Assembly: GCF_000516515.1 (NCBI RefSeq)
Contig: NZ_KI911784.1
Span: forward strand, 2,078,881-2,142,880
Direction: 5' to 3'
Source of the DNA: Chloroflexus sp. Y-396-1
Lineage (GTDB): Bacteria > Chloroflexota > Chloroflexia > Chloroflexales > Chloroflexaceae
DNA: 64,000 nt
Of this stretch, positions 9,386 to 18,374 are shown piece after piece; within the stretch, counting starts at the first letter, position 1, and the number at the start of each line of letters is the position of its first letter. The position numbers and the translations under genes were made by a program. Under the pieces are notes generated by a model that was given only the letters and a program-made list of their open reading frames with translations, was not told the origin of the DNA and searched no databases.

Positions 9386-9704
9386 CCGCTGAAGTTCACT
9401 TCGTACCGTCGCCGGGATTTGTGCAACGTGCTCAGCTTCGGGTTAGGTACGATGACCGAATTGCACACAAACAGAGTGAAACCGACGAACATCACACATT
9501 TGCCGGTGATGCTCTCTACCCACACTGTTGCCCCAATCGCAAGTGCCTCTGCGACTTACGGTGTATAGGGTGAACTGTTGCCTGGTGTAGCAAAACCTCT
9601 CTTTCTCTACGACACGGTAAGCAAAAGAATGTAAGGAGATACAGGCGCATGTTGCAGCACAACCACTGAAAACGGTACAAGTGAATGTTTATTCAGGTGT
9701 ACTC
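9386..9704. other. Intergenic region, no feature seen
   Basis: This is 319 bp between convergent genes. It has a short GAAGT..ACTTC hairpin just after the MFS stop and no convincing gene, RNA or repeat. Confidence 0.5.
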
Positions 9705-11243
9705 TTACGCTTCGGGTTGGGCCGGTTTCAACTTACGACCTATAAAGGGCAGGCGGGCAATCAACTTACTCAACGCCTCTTTAATGATTGTCAGATCGTC
9801 GTCAGGTAGGGCACGAAACGCCAACACCAGACCGATATACACGGCTGCACCTAACGGTACGGCCAGGAAGAAGAACGTCGACTCGCGTAGCCACCAGATG
9901 GCAAGCAACATCCCCGCTCCGGCTAGACCGGTGAGTACCCCTACGCGCCAGTTCTGGGCACCGAGCGTTCCTCTTGGCAGCACTCTAATGGCTGCGATCA
10001 AAATTCCCAATTCAGTAATCGTGTAAGCCAGGGCGCCACCTAGTGCACCATTCGCAAATGCCTGATTGGTCCAAGGTACCAGGATAGCATCGAGAGGAAG
10101 CGTTGCAACCGTGGCAGCAATCATAATGATGTTGAGCGCCGCAGTGCGATCGGCTGCAATCAACAACTGGCTTAGAACGGTGTTCAGATAGGTACAGATC
10201 AAGACGATCCCTAACACTGCCAGGACGACGCCGGTGGGGCGAAAGGCTTCACCGTACAGCAATAACGCAACCGGCTCGGCAACCGCAACTAATCCTAGCC
10301 CAATCGGCATGCTTAGCGCCAGCATAATATTAAAAATCGGCCGTGCGGCCATTGCCAGATGATCTTGACCAGCCGCAAAGCGACGGGTCAGCGTAGGGAA
10401 AATCACGGTCCCAATTGCCATCGGAAAGAACATTAATGTTCCGAAAAGATTAATGGCTGTACCATACCAGCCAACCGCTTCAGTAGAGGCGAACATCGCG
10501 ATGAATAAACGGTCAATCTGTTGATAAACCATCAGCGTTAGTGCAGTGACCAGATACTGTTTTGATACATTGAGCATCTGGCCGGCTGCTCCCAGATCAA
10601 TACTCCAGCGTGGTCGATGTTGACGGAAGAGAAAGAAGGCATCACCCACGAAGGCAACCAGCGCCGCCAGCACATTCGCCCATCCGATCCAGATCACATC
10701 GAAACCGGTAAACAGGAGAGCGAGGCTCACAACCGTCAGCACTATTTTGCTCAGAACGGTGACCAACGACACATAATGAACCTGTTCGAGTCCATTGAGG
10801 GTAGCGATGAGGCCGCCACTCAGCACCGAAAAGAGGGTCATCAATCCAATGATCCAGATTAATGCGGTTTGCGTGGGATCGGCATTGACGGCAAACAGGT
10901 CGTAGCCAAACACGGCTAGACAGCCAAGGAGCCAAAGACCGATCCGTACTACCAAACTAGTACCGACTAGTGCACCGGTGCGCTGTGGCTCACGGGCAAC
11001 TGCTTTGGTTAGGTAGGTATCCATACCGAAGGTGATCAATACACCGACAATCATCCAGATGGAGAAGGCAATCGAAAGCTGTCCGATTGCCAGTGGCCCC
11101 AGGATACGCGGTTGGAAAATTGCAACCACGAATGCCATTGCCCATGTCAACAATTGGGCAGCCATCATGGCGCCGGCATTACGCGCTATCCGTGCCCCAC
11201 TAATTGGCGAAGGCGGCGTATTGGTCGAGACCTCGCTAGTCAC
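9705..11243 (-). CDS. Wzx-like polysaccharide flippase
   Basis: A 512-residue protein with about fourteen membrane helices and the pattern of the polysaccharide-transporter (PST/MATE-fold) family: ARNAGAMMAAQLLTWAMAF at the start of helix 1, GxDTYLTKAVAR in the first cytoplasmic loop, and a repeated second half with polymerised-lipid-flipping features. It should move undecaprenyl-PP-linked repeat units across the cytoplasmic membrane. It overlaps the preceding glycosyltransferase by 4 bases, so translation is coupled. It is the last gene of the nine-gene polysaccharide/partner-switch string. The C-terminus is Lys/Pro-rich. Confidence 0.85.
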   Translation of the reverse strand: MTSEVSTNTPPSPISGARIARNAGAMMAAQLLTWAMAFVVAIFQPRILGPLAIGQLSIAFSIWMIVGVLITFGMDTYLTKAVAREPQRTGALVGTSLVVRIGLWLLGCLAVFGYDLFAVNADPTQTALIWIIGLMTLFSVLSGGLIATLNGLEQVHYVSLVTVLSKIVLTVVSLALLFTGFDVIWIGWANVLAALVAFVGDAFFLFRQHRPRWSIDLGAAGQMLNVSKQYLVTALTLMVYQQIDRLFIAMFASTEAVGWYGTAINLFGTLMFFPMAIGTVIFPTLTRRFAAGQDHLAMAARPIFNIMLALSMPIGLGLVAVAEPVALLLYGEAFRPTGVVLAVLGIVLICTYLNTVLSQLLIAADRTAALNIIMIAATVATLPLDAILVPWTNQAFANGALGGALAYTITELGILIAAIRVLPRGTLGAQNWRVGVLTGLAGAGMLLAIWWLRESTFFFLAVPLGAAVYIGLVLAFRALPDDDLTIIKEALSKLIARLPFIGRKLKPAQPEA

Positions 11244-12208
11244 GGTACAACTCCCTTGTGTGATCGATCGGTGTTACTCAGTCGGTATGGTGCGATATAA
11301 CAACACGTTTCCCGATCAAGCTGATAGTCAAGGCTTTTGCGTAAGCCAACAAACGGGTAATAAAGCTGATCAAGACCAAGCAGAACTTTATCGCGGCGAT
11401 GCCATTTGAAGATACCCGAAGCAATCTGGCGTAGTCCCTGACTAAACAACCATTCAGTTAGTATCACAATTCCACCGAGATCGCCGCAGCGCATATATTT
11501 GCCTGCGACTGCGCCAGCACCGATACCGTAAGCACGAAAGCTACGGCGAGCGCTGTGCCAGCTCTGCCAGTGGTGATGGTAAGCAATCGCGTGTGGTGTG
11601 AAGACAATCGTACCTCCGGCCTTCAAGGCGCGATACCCCAAATCACGCTCCTCCCAGGCACCGAGCGGCGCACCAGCACCGATCAGTTCATCAAAACCAC
11701 CGAGCCGCTCAAAGGCTTCACGGCGTGCACCCATATTATGACCATGACCAAATCCTAAATTGAATCGGTTGTGGTGAAATATTCGGCGAGAACCATCACA
11801 GGTGCCTAATACAATTTCATCAGGATTCGGCAAATGTGGCCCCGGCAAGACAGCGCCGAAAGCCAGCCAGATTTGCTCGTTCTGCAACTCTGTGATCAGG
11901 GCACTGATCCAGTTGGCATCAAGGATACAATCATCATTGGTAAACAGAATGTACGGTGCATTGCCCATTGCTGCACCAGCATTGCGGGTTGCCGAGATAC
12001 CGCGTACCGGACGTCGAATGTATCGAATCCGGTCGTCAGTTTCAGCATGAGTTCGTACACATTGCTCGGTCTTGTCGTCTTCACTCTGATCAAGCACCCA
12101 GAGCGTGAAGTGGGGATAAGTATTCTGACGGAGACTGGCGATGGTGGCATCTATAGCCGTACCACGTCCATACGTTGAGATGACAATATCAACTGTTGGC
12201 GTATTCAT
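11240..12208 (-). CDS. GT2 family glycosyltransferase
   Basis: About 322 residues. The GT-A domain opens PTVDIVISTYGRG, with RGISATRNAGA near residue 85 and the metal-binding motif FTNDDC near residue 100. A C-terminal region with one or two amphipathic helices follows. It is expected to add a sugar to a lipid-linked intermediate at the inner face of the membrane. ATG 12208 gives the normal family start and has GGTGG upstream; a start at 12238 is possible. The gene sits 140 bases after the response regulator and overlaps the flippase, whose substrate it probably helps to build. Confidence 0.82.
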   Translation of the reverse strand: MNTPTVDIVISTYGRGTAIDATIASLRQNTYPHFTLWVLDQSEDDKTEQCVRTHAETDDRIRYIRRPVRGISATRNAGAAMGNAPYILFTNDDCILDANWISALITELQNEQIWLAFGAVLPGPHLPNPDEIVLGTCDGSRRIFHHNRFNLGFGHGHNMGARREAFERLGGFDELIGAGAPLGAWEERDLGYRALKAGGTIVFTPHAIAYHHHWQSWHSARRSFRAYGIGAGAVAGKYMRCGDLGGIVILTEWLFSQGLRQIASGIFKWHRRDKVLLGLDQLYYPFVGLRKSLDYQLDRETCCYIAPYRLSNTDRSHKGVVP

Positions 12209-12378
12209 ACATTTGCTGCCCACCTGCTCGGTACCCATATTGACGGAGGCAGTGTACGCCTGGAAGTTAACACTTCGCTGAATGTATGGCTATCTGGAGT
12301 TAACGAGAACGTCACGTGCTGTTTTCTGTCGTTCCAGGTGATAAGTTTCCCAGTCTCACGCCACCAAATATACCGAAG

Positions 12379-12765
12379 CTACGTTCCATGCCGTGAGGAC
12401 TCCTGGTGGAGCAAGCGATCAACTTCGTTGACCAGGTCATCCGAATCGACTGGCTTAGTAAGGAAGGCATTTACCCCAACACCTGCTGCCTTCACCTCGT
12501 CTTGTTCTTTAACGCTACCGGTAATCATTATGATCGGCAAGTGGGTATAACGTTCGTCAGCCCGGATTGCTCGTACCAGCTCAATGCCATCCATACGAGG
12601 CATAGTTAGATCGGTCACAACCAGATCAACAGTATGTGTATCGAGACGGCTTAACGCTTGTTCACCGTCGATGGCGGTAATAACCGTATAGCCGTGTTGT
12701 TCAAGCACAAAACTCATGAGTCGATGCGTAGGTGCATAATCATCGACAATCATAATCGTTGTCAT
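12379..12765 (-). CDS. Single-domain response regulator
   Basis: A 128-residue stand-alone receiver (CheY-like). The acidic pair is D8-D9, the phospho-acceptor D52 is in VVTDLTMPRMDG, the Thr is in MITGS, and the Lys is in FLTKPV. There is no output domain. It starts two bases after the stop of the RsbW-like kinase gene, so it belongs to the same transcript. It could relay a two-component signal to the phosphatase/kinase pair or act on motility or surface machinery. The cognate histidine kinase is not in this gene string. Confidence 0.9.
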   Translation of the reverse strand: MTTIMIVDDYAPTHRLMSFVLEQHGYTVITAIDGEQALSRLDTHTVDLVVTDLTMPRMDGIELVRAIRADERYTHLPIIMITGSVKEQDEVKAAGVGVNAFLTKPVDSDDLVNEVDRLLHQESSRHGT

Positions 12766-12767
12766 AA

Positions 12768-13211
12768 TTATTGACTCCCGAATTTCAGATGCTTCACCAG
12801 GTGCCAGTAGTTTCCATCGGAACGCGCTGTATATGTTACGCGATCCATCAAGTGGCGAATTAAGAAGAGGCCATAGCCGTGTATCTGGGCCTCGCTTAGA
12901 TTTGGTTGTGGCACCAGTTCTGGATCAAACGGTTCACCATTATCGTGTAGCTCAATTTCCAGGCAAGGTGGTTGTGGATGGAACGTAAGGGTTACTTTAA
13001 TCCGGTCTTCATTACGCTGACGATTGCGGTAGGCATGGCTGACAATATTTGTACAGACTTCATGCGCTGCCAATTGGATGTTGTAGACCAGAGTTTCATT
13101 CGGTGCACCTGCCTGCCGTAACAATTCGGCTATCGTTTCACTCAGTAAATGCAGGTAGGCATAGCGGGCCGGCAGATCGAGCCGGATCACTTCACTGTGT
13201 TGCAGGCTCAC
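12768..13211 (-). CDS. RsbW-like serine kinase / anti-sigma-type ATPase
   Basis: A 147-residue GHKL ATPase of the HATPase_c_2 (RsbW/SpoIIAB) type. The N box has E51 and N55 (HEVCTNIVSHAY), followed by the D box D90-N91-G92 and a GYGLFLI lid near 112-118. Family members phosphorylate a serine on a STAS partner and sequester another protein when the STAS partner is phosphorylated. It overlaps the phosphatase gene by 4 bases, which fixes stoichiometry by translational coupling. The likely substrates are the STAS antagonist at 14742-15080 and perhaps the STAS domains of the glycosyltransferase at 16842-18362. Confidence 0.88.
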   Translation of the reverse strand: MSLQHSEVIRLDLPARYAYLHLLSETIAELLRQAGAPNETLVYNIQLAAHEVCTNIVSHAYRNRQRNEDRIKVTLTFHPQPPCLEIELHDNGEPFDPELVPQPNLSEAQIHGYGLFLIRHLMDRVTYTARSDGNYWHLVKHLKFGSQ

Positions 13212-14749
13212 GTTGCGGCTCCTTTGATCACGATAATGGTCTGATCATCGTCTTGTGGATGACCGGCGCTAAACTGATCAATTGCATGAAATAGCCCATC
13301 AGCGATTGTCTGTGCTGATTGTTCGGCCAGGGTGTCTACTACGTGTAATAAACGATCTATCCCAAACATCTCGTCTTCACCATTGCGCGCCTCATGGAAG
13401 CCATCAGTAGCGACGATAAGAAGATCACCTGGCTGCATTGCTAGATGACGGTTTTGAAAATTGTTGACAGGTAAAATACCTAACGCAGTGTTGTCGGCTA
13501 GCAACAAGGTTGGGCTGCCGTTGGCTGGTCGATAGATCACGGGTGCATGGCCGGCGTTGGCATAGACAATTTCACGATTCCTGTCATCGTACATACCAAC
13601 AAAGACCGTTGCAAAGACACCGATCCGTGTGAAGTCGTTGTAAAGGTCCTCGCTCGATTGACGCATCACGGATGCTGGCGTCGGTGACGGCATGAACTGC
13701 GCTTTGCTATGCAGGGCAGTGCGCGTCATCGACATCAGTAATGCTGCCGATACGCCTTTCCCGCTTAGATCACCAATCGTAAAGATAAATGGATGGTTGG
13801 GTGTCTGAATGAAATCAAAAAAATCACCACCAACCTGCAACGCCGGACGTGAGCAGGCGTAGATATCCAATCCTGGGATGACGGGCAAGGTGCGTGGTAA
13901 GAGATCAGTTTGTACCCGTCGTGCCAGATCCATTTCGCTGCGTAACCGGGTCTGCTCGATCATCTCTTGGTAGAGCAAGATGCGTTCGATCTGGGCGCTG
14001 GCATGGTCGGCAATCGCTCGACCCAGTTTCAGTTCTGGTGTACCAAATCCTTCAACCCGATCAAGGATACCCAGACAAGCCATGATCGTGCCACGGACCC
14101 GAATCGGTAACAACAAGAGATTTCTGATTCCCGGCGGCCATCGTATGTCACCCTCTTCTTTGCTAATGATCAGTGGGCGATCTTCCATTTGGAGCTGCCA
14201 GTACAAGCGCCAGATAGTCTCATGACTCAATGGACAATCAGAAGAGTGTACAACCAACGGTTCACTCCCATTTGTGGATATGTATGTAGCAAAAGCCGCC
14301 TTGCCCTTTAGCATTCGTAATGCCTCGTTCACGACTGCTTGCAGGGTCTCGCGGATGGTTACCAGATCACGCATGGCTTGGGTTAAGCGATACAGTGCCA
14401 ACTGCTGATCTTGACTGGTCACCAGATCGGCGGTCATGCATTGCAACTCATATTCGAGCTGCACAATATAGCTGATCAATGCGGCTTCTGCCTGAAGCCG
14501 TTGTCGCGCTGCTTCGTTACGCAAGCCGGTCAGGCGCAACTCGCCAACCACTTCATCGTAACGATAGATGGCAGCCGTTAAATCAGGTGTGAGGAGGCGC
14601 TGTCCTGCCGGCCAGCAGGCCAACGGCCGACCGTGCTCGTAGATGCCGAAGGTCTGCGCACCATGGGCCAGCCAGGCCTCAGCGAGTGCCTGAAAGCGAG
14701 GATATTGTGAGCTTAGCACCGAGACCAGCATAGTTTGTTTCTCAGGCAT
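13208..14749 (-). CDS. SpoIIE/RsbU-type PP2C serine phosphatase with GAF domain
   Basis: A 513-residue soluble protein. The N-terminal region (1-110) is unassigned and ends in a coiled coil. A GAF-like sensor (about 115-260) and a SpoIIE PP2C domain (about 290-510) follow. Metal-binding residues are visible: GGDFFDF (307-313), GDLSGKG (326-332), TDGFHE (448-453) and DDDQT (500-504). The enzyme should remove phosphate from a phosphoserine on a STAS protein. Its start overlaps the STAS gene by 8 bases. The GAF domain is probably the signal input; its ligand is unknown. Confidence 0.92.
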   Translation of the reverse strand: MPEKQTMLVSVLSSQYPRFQALAEAWLAHGAQTFGIYEHGRPLACWPAGQRLLTPDLTAAIYRYDEVVGELRLTGLRNEAARQRLQAEAALISYIVQLEYELQCMTADLVTSQDQQLALYRLTQAMRDLVTIRETLQAVVNEALRMLKGKAAFATYISTNGSEPLVVHSSDCPLSHETIWRLYWQLQMEDRPLIISKEEGDIRWPPGIRNLLLLPIRVRGTIMACLGILDRVEGFGTPELKLGRAIADHASAQIERILLYQEMIEQTRLRSEMDLARRVQTDLLPRTLPVIPGLDIYACSRPALQVGGDFFDFIQTPNHPFIFTIGDLSGKGVSAALLMSMTRTALHSKAQFMPSPTPASVMRQSSEDLYNDFTRIGVFATVFVGMYDDRNREIVYANAGHAPVIYRPANGSPTLLLADNTALGILPVNNFQNRHLAMQPGDLLIVATDGFHEARNGEDEMFGIDRLLHVVDTLAEQSAQTIADGLFHAIDQFSAGHPQDDDQTIIVIKGAAT

Positions 14750-15080
14750 TTAAAACAGCTAAGGCATGATCGGCGTCCACAAAGATGCTGAAGGCTTTGT
14801 CAAGCCGAGTTAATTCAAAAATCATCAAGACCGGACGGCGTAGTCCGCATAGGGCAAATGCGCCCTGGCCTTGTTGACATCGCTTCATCGCCGATACCAG
14901 CGTCGCCAGCGCTGTTGAATCAACAAAGGTGGTTTCTGAAAGATCAACCAGTACCCGTGCACCAGGTGCCGCTGTTGCCTGTTCTAGCCATTGTTGAACG
15001 GCAGGGGCAGTATTGGCGTCGAACCGTCCTTCTATTGCGAGCACAGCCACATTCCCAACTGTTCGTGGCTTCATTTCCAT
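14742..15080 (-). CDS. STAS anti-sigma-factor antagonist (RsbV-like)
   Basis: A 112-residue single STAS domain. The phosphorylatable serine is S55 in TTFVDSTALATLV, with the conserved D54 before it. An ideal ribosome site (AGGAGG, 8 bases before ATG) suggests it is made in larger amounts than its neighbours, as expected of a titratable switch component. It is followed by the phosphatase (8-base overlap) and kinase. It is the canonical shuttle of a partner switch. No sigma factor gene is near. Confidence 0.92.
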   Translation of the reverse strand: MEMKPRTVGNVAVLAIEGRFDANTAPAVQQWLEQATAAPGARVLVDLSETTFVDSTALATLVSAMKRCQQGQGAFALCGLRRPVLMIFELTRLDKAFSIFVDADHALAVLNA

Positions 15081-15133
15081 ATTAAAAACCTCCTCTAGTG
15101 CAAGCAGTGGGTGATCGCTTATGGCAGCTTTCC

Positions 15134-16837
15134 TTATCCGCCGGATGGGGGCGAAAGATCAACGCTCAACGATTGACCGACAGGTTTGTTGTTTTGCCTA
15201 ATCCGGTGTAACCAGGCTAACGGTGTACGTATCAATAGGCTGAGGTCGCTTCGCCACGATCGGGTTGCACTATAGTATACATCGGCAATGACAACGGCAT
15301 CGAGATTGCCAGAGGAATCCTGAATGTACCACAAGCCTGTGACACCGGGGGGAACCTCGTGGCGTCGTTGTTGCCATTCTTCCTGCAAGAGGGCTGCTTC
15401 GTTGGGCGTGAGTGGTTTGACCCCTACGAGTTGTAGATCACCACGCAGTACGCTGAATAACTCTGGCAAACGGTGAAATTCATACGCTTCCAGCCATCTC
15501 CCAAACCACAGGTGGCGTCCGTCAGCGTGGCGTGTGCGCCAATGCCAGAGGGTTAGTGGCCGTAATGTTGTTTGACCGTTCGATAGCAGTATACGCTCGC
15601 CAATTCGTGGTAACCCGATGAGGGGTCGCCCACCACTGGCAATGGTAGCTAGGATTCCGGTGAGTATGAGCAGGGGGCTTAGCAGGATCAACAATACCAG
15701 TGCCCCCATCCGGTTGAAGAGACTAGCAACCCTACTAACACTAGCCGTTACCGCCGATACCCGTCCGATCAAGAACGTATCGACGATGACCGTCTGTTCA
15801 GCAGTGATCGGATCAACGATGACACCAGGGTAGACGATCCGCTGATTGATGTTGACCAGTTGACCAACATACGTGTCGGCCCAGATCGTACTGGCAGTGA
15901 CCGTGGCCTCATCATCGATCATACATCCGGCGCCGATGACCGTGCCCGGTCCCAGTTCGGCATCACGCCCGATCCAGCAGTTATCGCCGATGTACAGCGG
16001 TGGGGCAATCCGAACACTAGGATGGATCGAGTCGTTACGGCCGACCCAAATACCTGGTGCAATTTTACGACCGCTAATTGAAGGGTAGCGTACTGTCTCA
16101 CGTGGGCCTGCGGTGATGGTCGAATCGATGGCGCGATAGGCACTATAGAGGAACACCTGCTGCGCCGCGTAATAATCGGCAAGTGTTGTCAGTGGATTCC
16201 AGTAGCCACTGAAGGTAAAGTTCTGTACCGGGAATTGTTGAGCGATAAGTTGAGGGATCAGGTCGGTAGCAATGCAACAGCGGCTTCGTAGCGGAATCTG
16301 GGCGAGAATTGACGGCTCAACAATGTATGCACCTGTCAATGCTACAACATCGGCTGAGGCTGGTTGCGATATTACTTCTCTAATCCGCCCATCTGTATCA
16401 ACAATCGCATATGGAGTGAGCTGATGCTCATGCGGTTCGTGGGTGATGACGGTCAGTGTTGAACCGTGACGTTGATGATGATCGAGCGCTGCCTCAATCG
16501 AGAGGTCGATGATCGCATTTCCGGGTAATACCAGACATGTTTCCTGAATCAACGGCGCTGCCCAGCGTAGTGCCCCACCATCAGCCCAGGCCTCATTCAA
16601 CGATACGTATTCAATCTCAACCCCCCAACGTTTCCCGCTGCCAAACGTTGCTGTGATGGGTGCAGTCTGTTCGTGTAACGCGACAAGAATGCGCTTAATA
16701 CCGGCACGGGCCAGAATTTCAATCGTGGTTGTCATGACCGGTCGGTCGACAATCGGCAGTAAAACATCGGGCAAGACATCGGTTAATGGTGGTAACCGGC
16801 GATCTTCAGCAGTTGCGATGAGAAAGGCAATGGTCAT
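15134..16837 (-). CDS. Nucleotidyltransferase-like / left-handed beta-helix / sugar-transferase-like fusion, probably catalytically degenerate
   Basis: A 567-residue three-part protein. Residues 1-235 have the sugar-nucleotide pyrophosphorylase fold, but the GxGTRLxPLT signature reads AEDRRLPPLT and the metal-binding GD reads GN (106-107). Residues 255-345 are hexapeptide repeats. Residues 365-540 resemble a bacterial sugar transferase with its membrane segment (about 376-400), yet the catalytic Asp-Glu of DELPQL is His-Arg (H455-R456, HRLPEL) and GPRP is GVKP. Both active sites therefore look lost. It starts 4 bases after the WecB/STAS gene. A structural or regulatory role in the glycan-initiation complex is the likeliest reading (inference). 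Confidence 0.8.
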   Translation of the reverse strand: MTIAFLIATAEDRRLPPLTDVLPDVLLPIVDRPVMTTTIEILARAGIKRILVALHEQTAPITATFGSGKRWGVEIEYVSLNEAWADGGALRWAAPLIQETCLVLPGNAIIDLSIEAALDHHQRHGSTLTVITHEPHEHQLTPYAIVDTDGRIREVISQPASADVVALTGAYIVEPSILAQIPLRSRCCIATDLIPQLIAQQFPVQNFTFSGYWNPLTTLADYYAAQQVFLYSAYRAIDSTITAGPRETVRYPSISGRKIAPGIWVGRNDSIHPSVRIAPPLYIGDNCWIGRDAELGPGTVIGAGCMIDDEATVTASTIWADTYVGQLVNINQRIVYPGVIVDPITAEQTVIVDTFLIGRVSAVTASVSRVASLFNRMGALVLLILLSPLLILTGILATIASGGRPLIGLPRIGERILLSNGQTTLRPLTLWHWRTRHADGRHLWFGRWLEAYEFHRLPELFSVLRGDLQLVGVKPLTPNEAALLQEEWQQRRHEVPPGVTGLWYIQDSSGNLDAVVIADVYYSATRSWRSDLSLLIRTPLAWLHRIRQNNKPVGQSLSVDLSPPSGG

Positions 16838-16841
16838 CGCC

Positions 16842-18362
16842 TCAGTCTCCTTCAGCAGTCACAGGGTTCTTGTGTAGTGGTGCCGTTGTTGCGGCTGTTA
16901 TATCGGGAAAGATCGATAGTACCTGATCGAGACGTACCAACTGGATCGTTCGTAGCACGTCGTGGTTGCAACCGGCAATTCGCAATGAGCTGTTGTGTTC
17001 GCGAGCCAGACGGTCGAGTTTGACCAGAGCAGCCATCCCAGCGCTGGCCATAAATGTCGTTCCGGTGCAGTCGATGACGAGCAGCTTACCCTGTTTGATC
17101 ACCTCGCTCGCCTGAGTCAAAACGGAATCTGCTGTTGCTGCATCGAACAGACGCGGGGCAGGAATGATCGTCCAGCCGTGAATTGTTGTAGACGACGTGG
17201 TGGAGACCGATGTTGACTGCTCGATACGTTGGGTGATCGCGGTGAGATCGGGGAATCGTTCAAAGAACCGATCTAGTTTCAGTAAATCAAGGAGGCGCAA
17301 AATCGGTTCTTGCACGTTGAGCAAGAAGATGTCGCCACCATTCGAGCGTGCGCGCTTGGCTAATCCTACCAGCGCACCTAGTGCTGAACTGTCGAGGAAC
17401 TGGGTCATACTCAGGTCAAGTATCACATACTGATGAGTAGCCAGTAGACGATACGCTTCTTGGGTAAATGGTTCGAGATTGCTGACATCAAGCCGATTCC
17501 CAACGGTCAACACCGGCCAGGGGAATGGAGGTGGAGGTGGTACAGGCGCGACGTCTGCCGATTCCGACGTAGACGTGATGGGAACCATGCTCAGCGCACT
17601 TCCTCGTTGCATTGCCCACCACTGGCGGAAGAAGAAATAGCCGAAATACACAAAATCATGGACGTATCGTTTCCACAAACGACGCGGTTCCTGAATCAGG
17701 CGATACACCCATTCCAAACCACTACGTTGCATCCAGAGCGGCGCCCGTTTGGTGACACCTACAATCATATCGAATGTACCGCCAACCCCAATCGCGATCG
17801 GTACACGCAACTCATGGGCGTACATCCGAATCCATTTCTCTTGTTTGGGGTTACCGAACGCTACCAGCAAAATGTCAGGTTTGGCTGCCTTAACCGTTTC
17901 TACCACCGAGCGATCCATTTCCAGTACCGAGCTAGGTGGTGGTGATAACACACCGGCAACGCGCAGACCCGGGTAACGTTCTTGTAAAATCGCCGCAGCT
18001 TTCGCCGCAACACCCTCGCGGGCGCCGAGAAAGAAGATGGAATAGCCACGCTGGGCGGCTCGTTCGGCCAGCGCCGGTACCATATCGGCGCCGGTTACGC
18101 GACCGGGCAGTGGCCCGCCCAATAGTCGTGATGCCCAGACCAACGGCATACCATCGGCAGTCGCCATATCGGCCTCTTGTAAAATACGACGTAGCTCTGG
18201 ATCATGCAGCGCGTTCACGACAAAATCGGCATTCACCGTCGCAATTTGATGGAGGCGACCGGTAGCTCGTCCTTCGGCAATAAACTCATCACACCGATCC
18301 AGCGCTTCGGCCATCGTTAGGTTGTCAATTGGTACACCTAGTATCACCAGAAGTTTGCGCAT
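16842..18362 (-). CDS. WecB/TagA/CpsF glycosyltransferase fused to two STAS domains
   Basis: A protein of 506 residues. Residues 1-250 are a complete GT26 (WecB/TagA) enzyme: TVNADF (42-47), the catalytic-aspartate region ADGMP (69-73), GNPKQEKW (170-177) and the C-terminal membrane-attachment appendage (214-248). GT26 enzymes add the second sugar (often ManNAc or a hexuronic acid) to an undecaprenyl-PP-sugar. A Pro-rich linker (about 262-283) leads to STAS-1 (about 284-382), with a full phospho-site D324-S325-S326. STAS-2 (about 396-492) keeps S440, but the flanking residues are Ala. The gene lies 12 bases after the phosphoglycosyl transferase and in the same string as a STAS kinase and phosphatase. 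Direct phospho-control of this enzyme is proposed. Confidence 0.88.
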   Translation of the reverse strand: MRKLLVILGVPIDNLTMAEALDRCDEFIAEGRATGRLHQIATVNADFVVNALHDPELRRILQEADMATADGMPLVWASRLLGGPLPGRVTGADMVPALAERAAQRGYSIFFLGAREGVAAKAAAILQERYPGLRVAGVLSPPPSSVLEMDRSVVETVKAAKPDILLVAFGNPKQEKWIRMYAHELRVPIAIGVGGTFDMIVGVTKRAPLWMQRSGLEWVYRLIQEPRRLWKRYVHDFVYFGYFFFRQWWAMQRGSALSMVPITSTSESADVAPVPPPPPFPWPVLTVGNRLDVSNLEPFTQEAYRLLATHQYVILDLSMTQFLDSSALGALVGLAKRARSNGGDIFLLNVQEPILRLLDLLKLDRFFERFPDLTAITQRIEQSTSVSTTSSTTIHGWTIIPAPRLFDAATADSVLTQASEVIKQGKLLVIDCTGTTFMASAGMAALVKLDRLAREHNSSLRIAGCNHDVLRTIQLVRLDQVLSIFPDITAATTAPLHKNPVTAEGD

Positions 18363-18374
18363 GATGGTATTCTC

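Noticed and set aside
16842-18362. Sequencing artefact joining a glycosyltransferase and STAS genes
   Set aside because: The frame is continuous through a normal Pro-rich linker, and both STAS domains keep their fold pattern, so a true fusion is far more likely.
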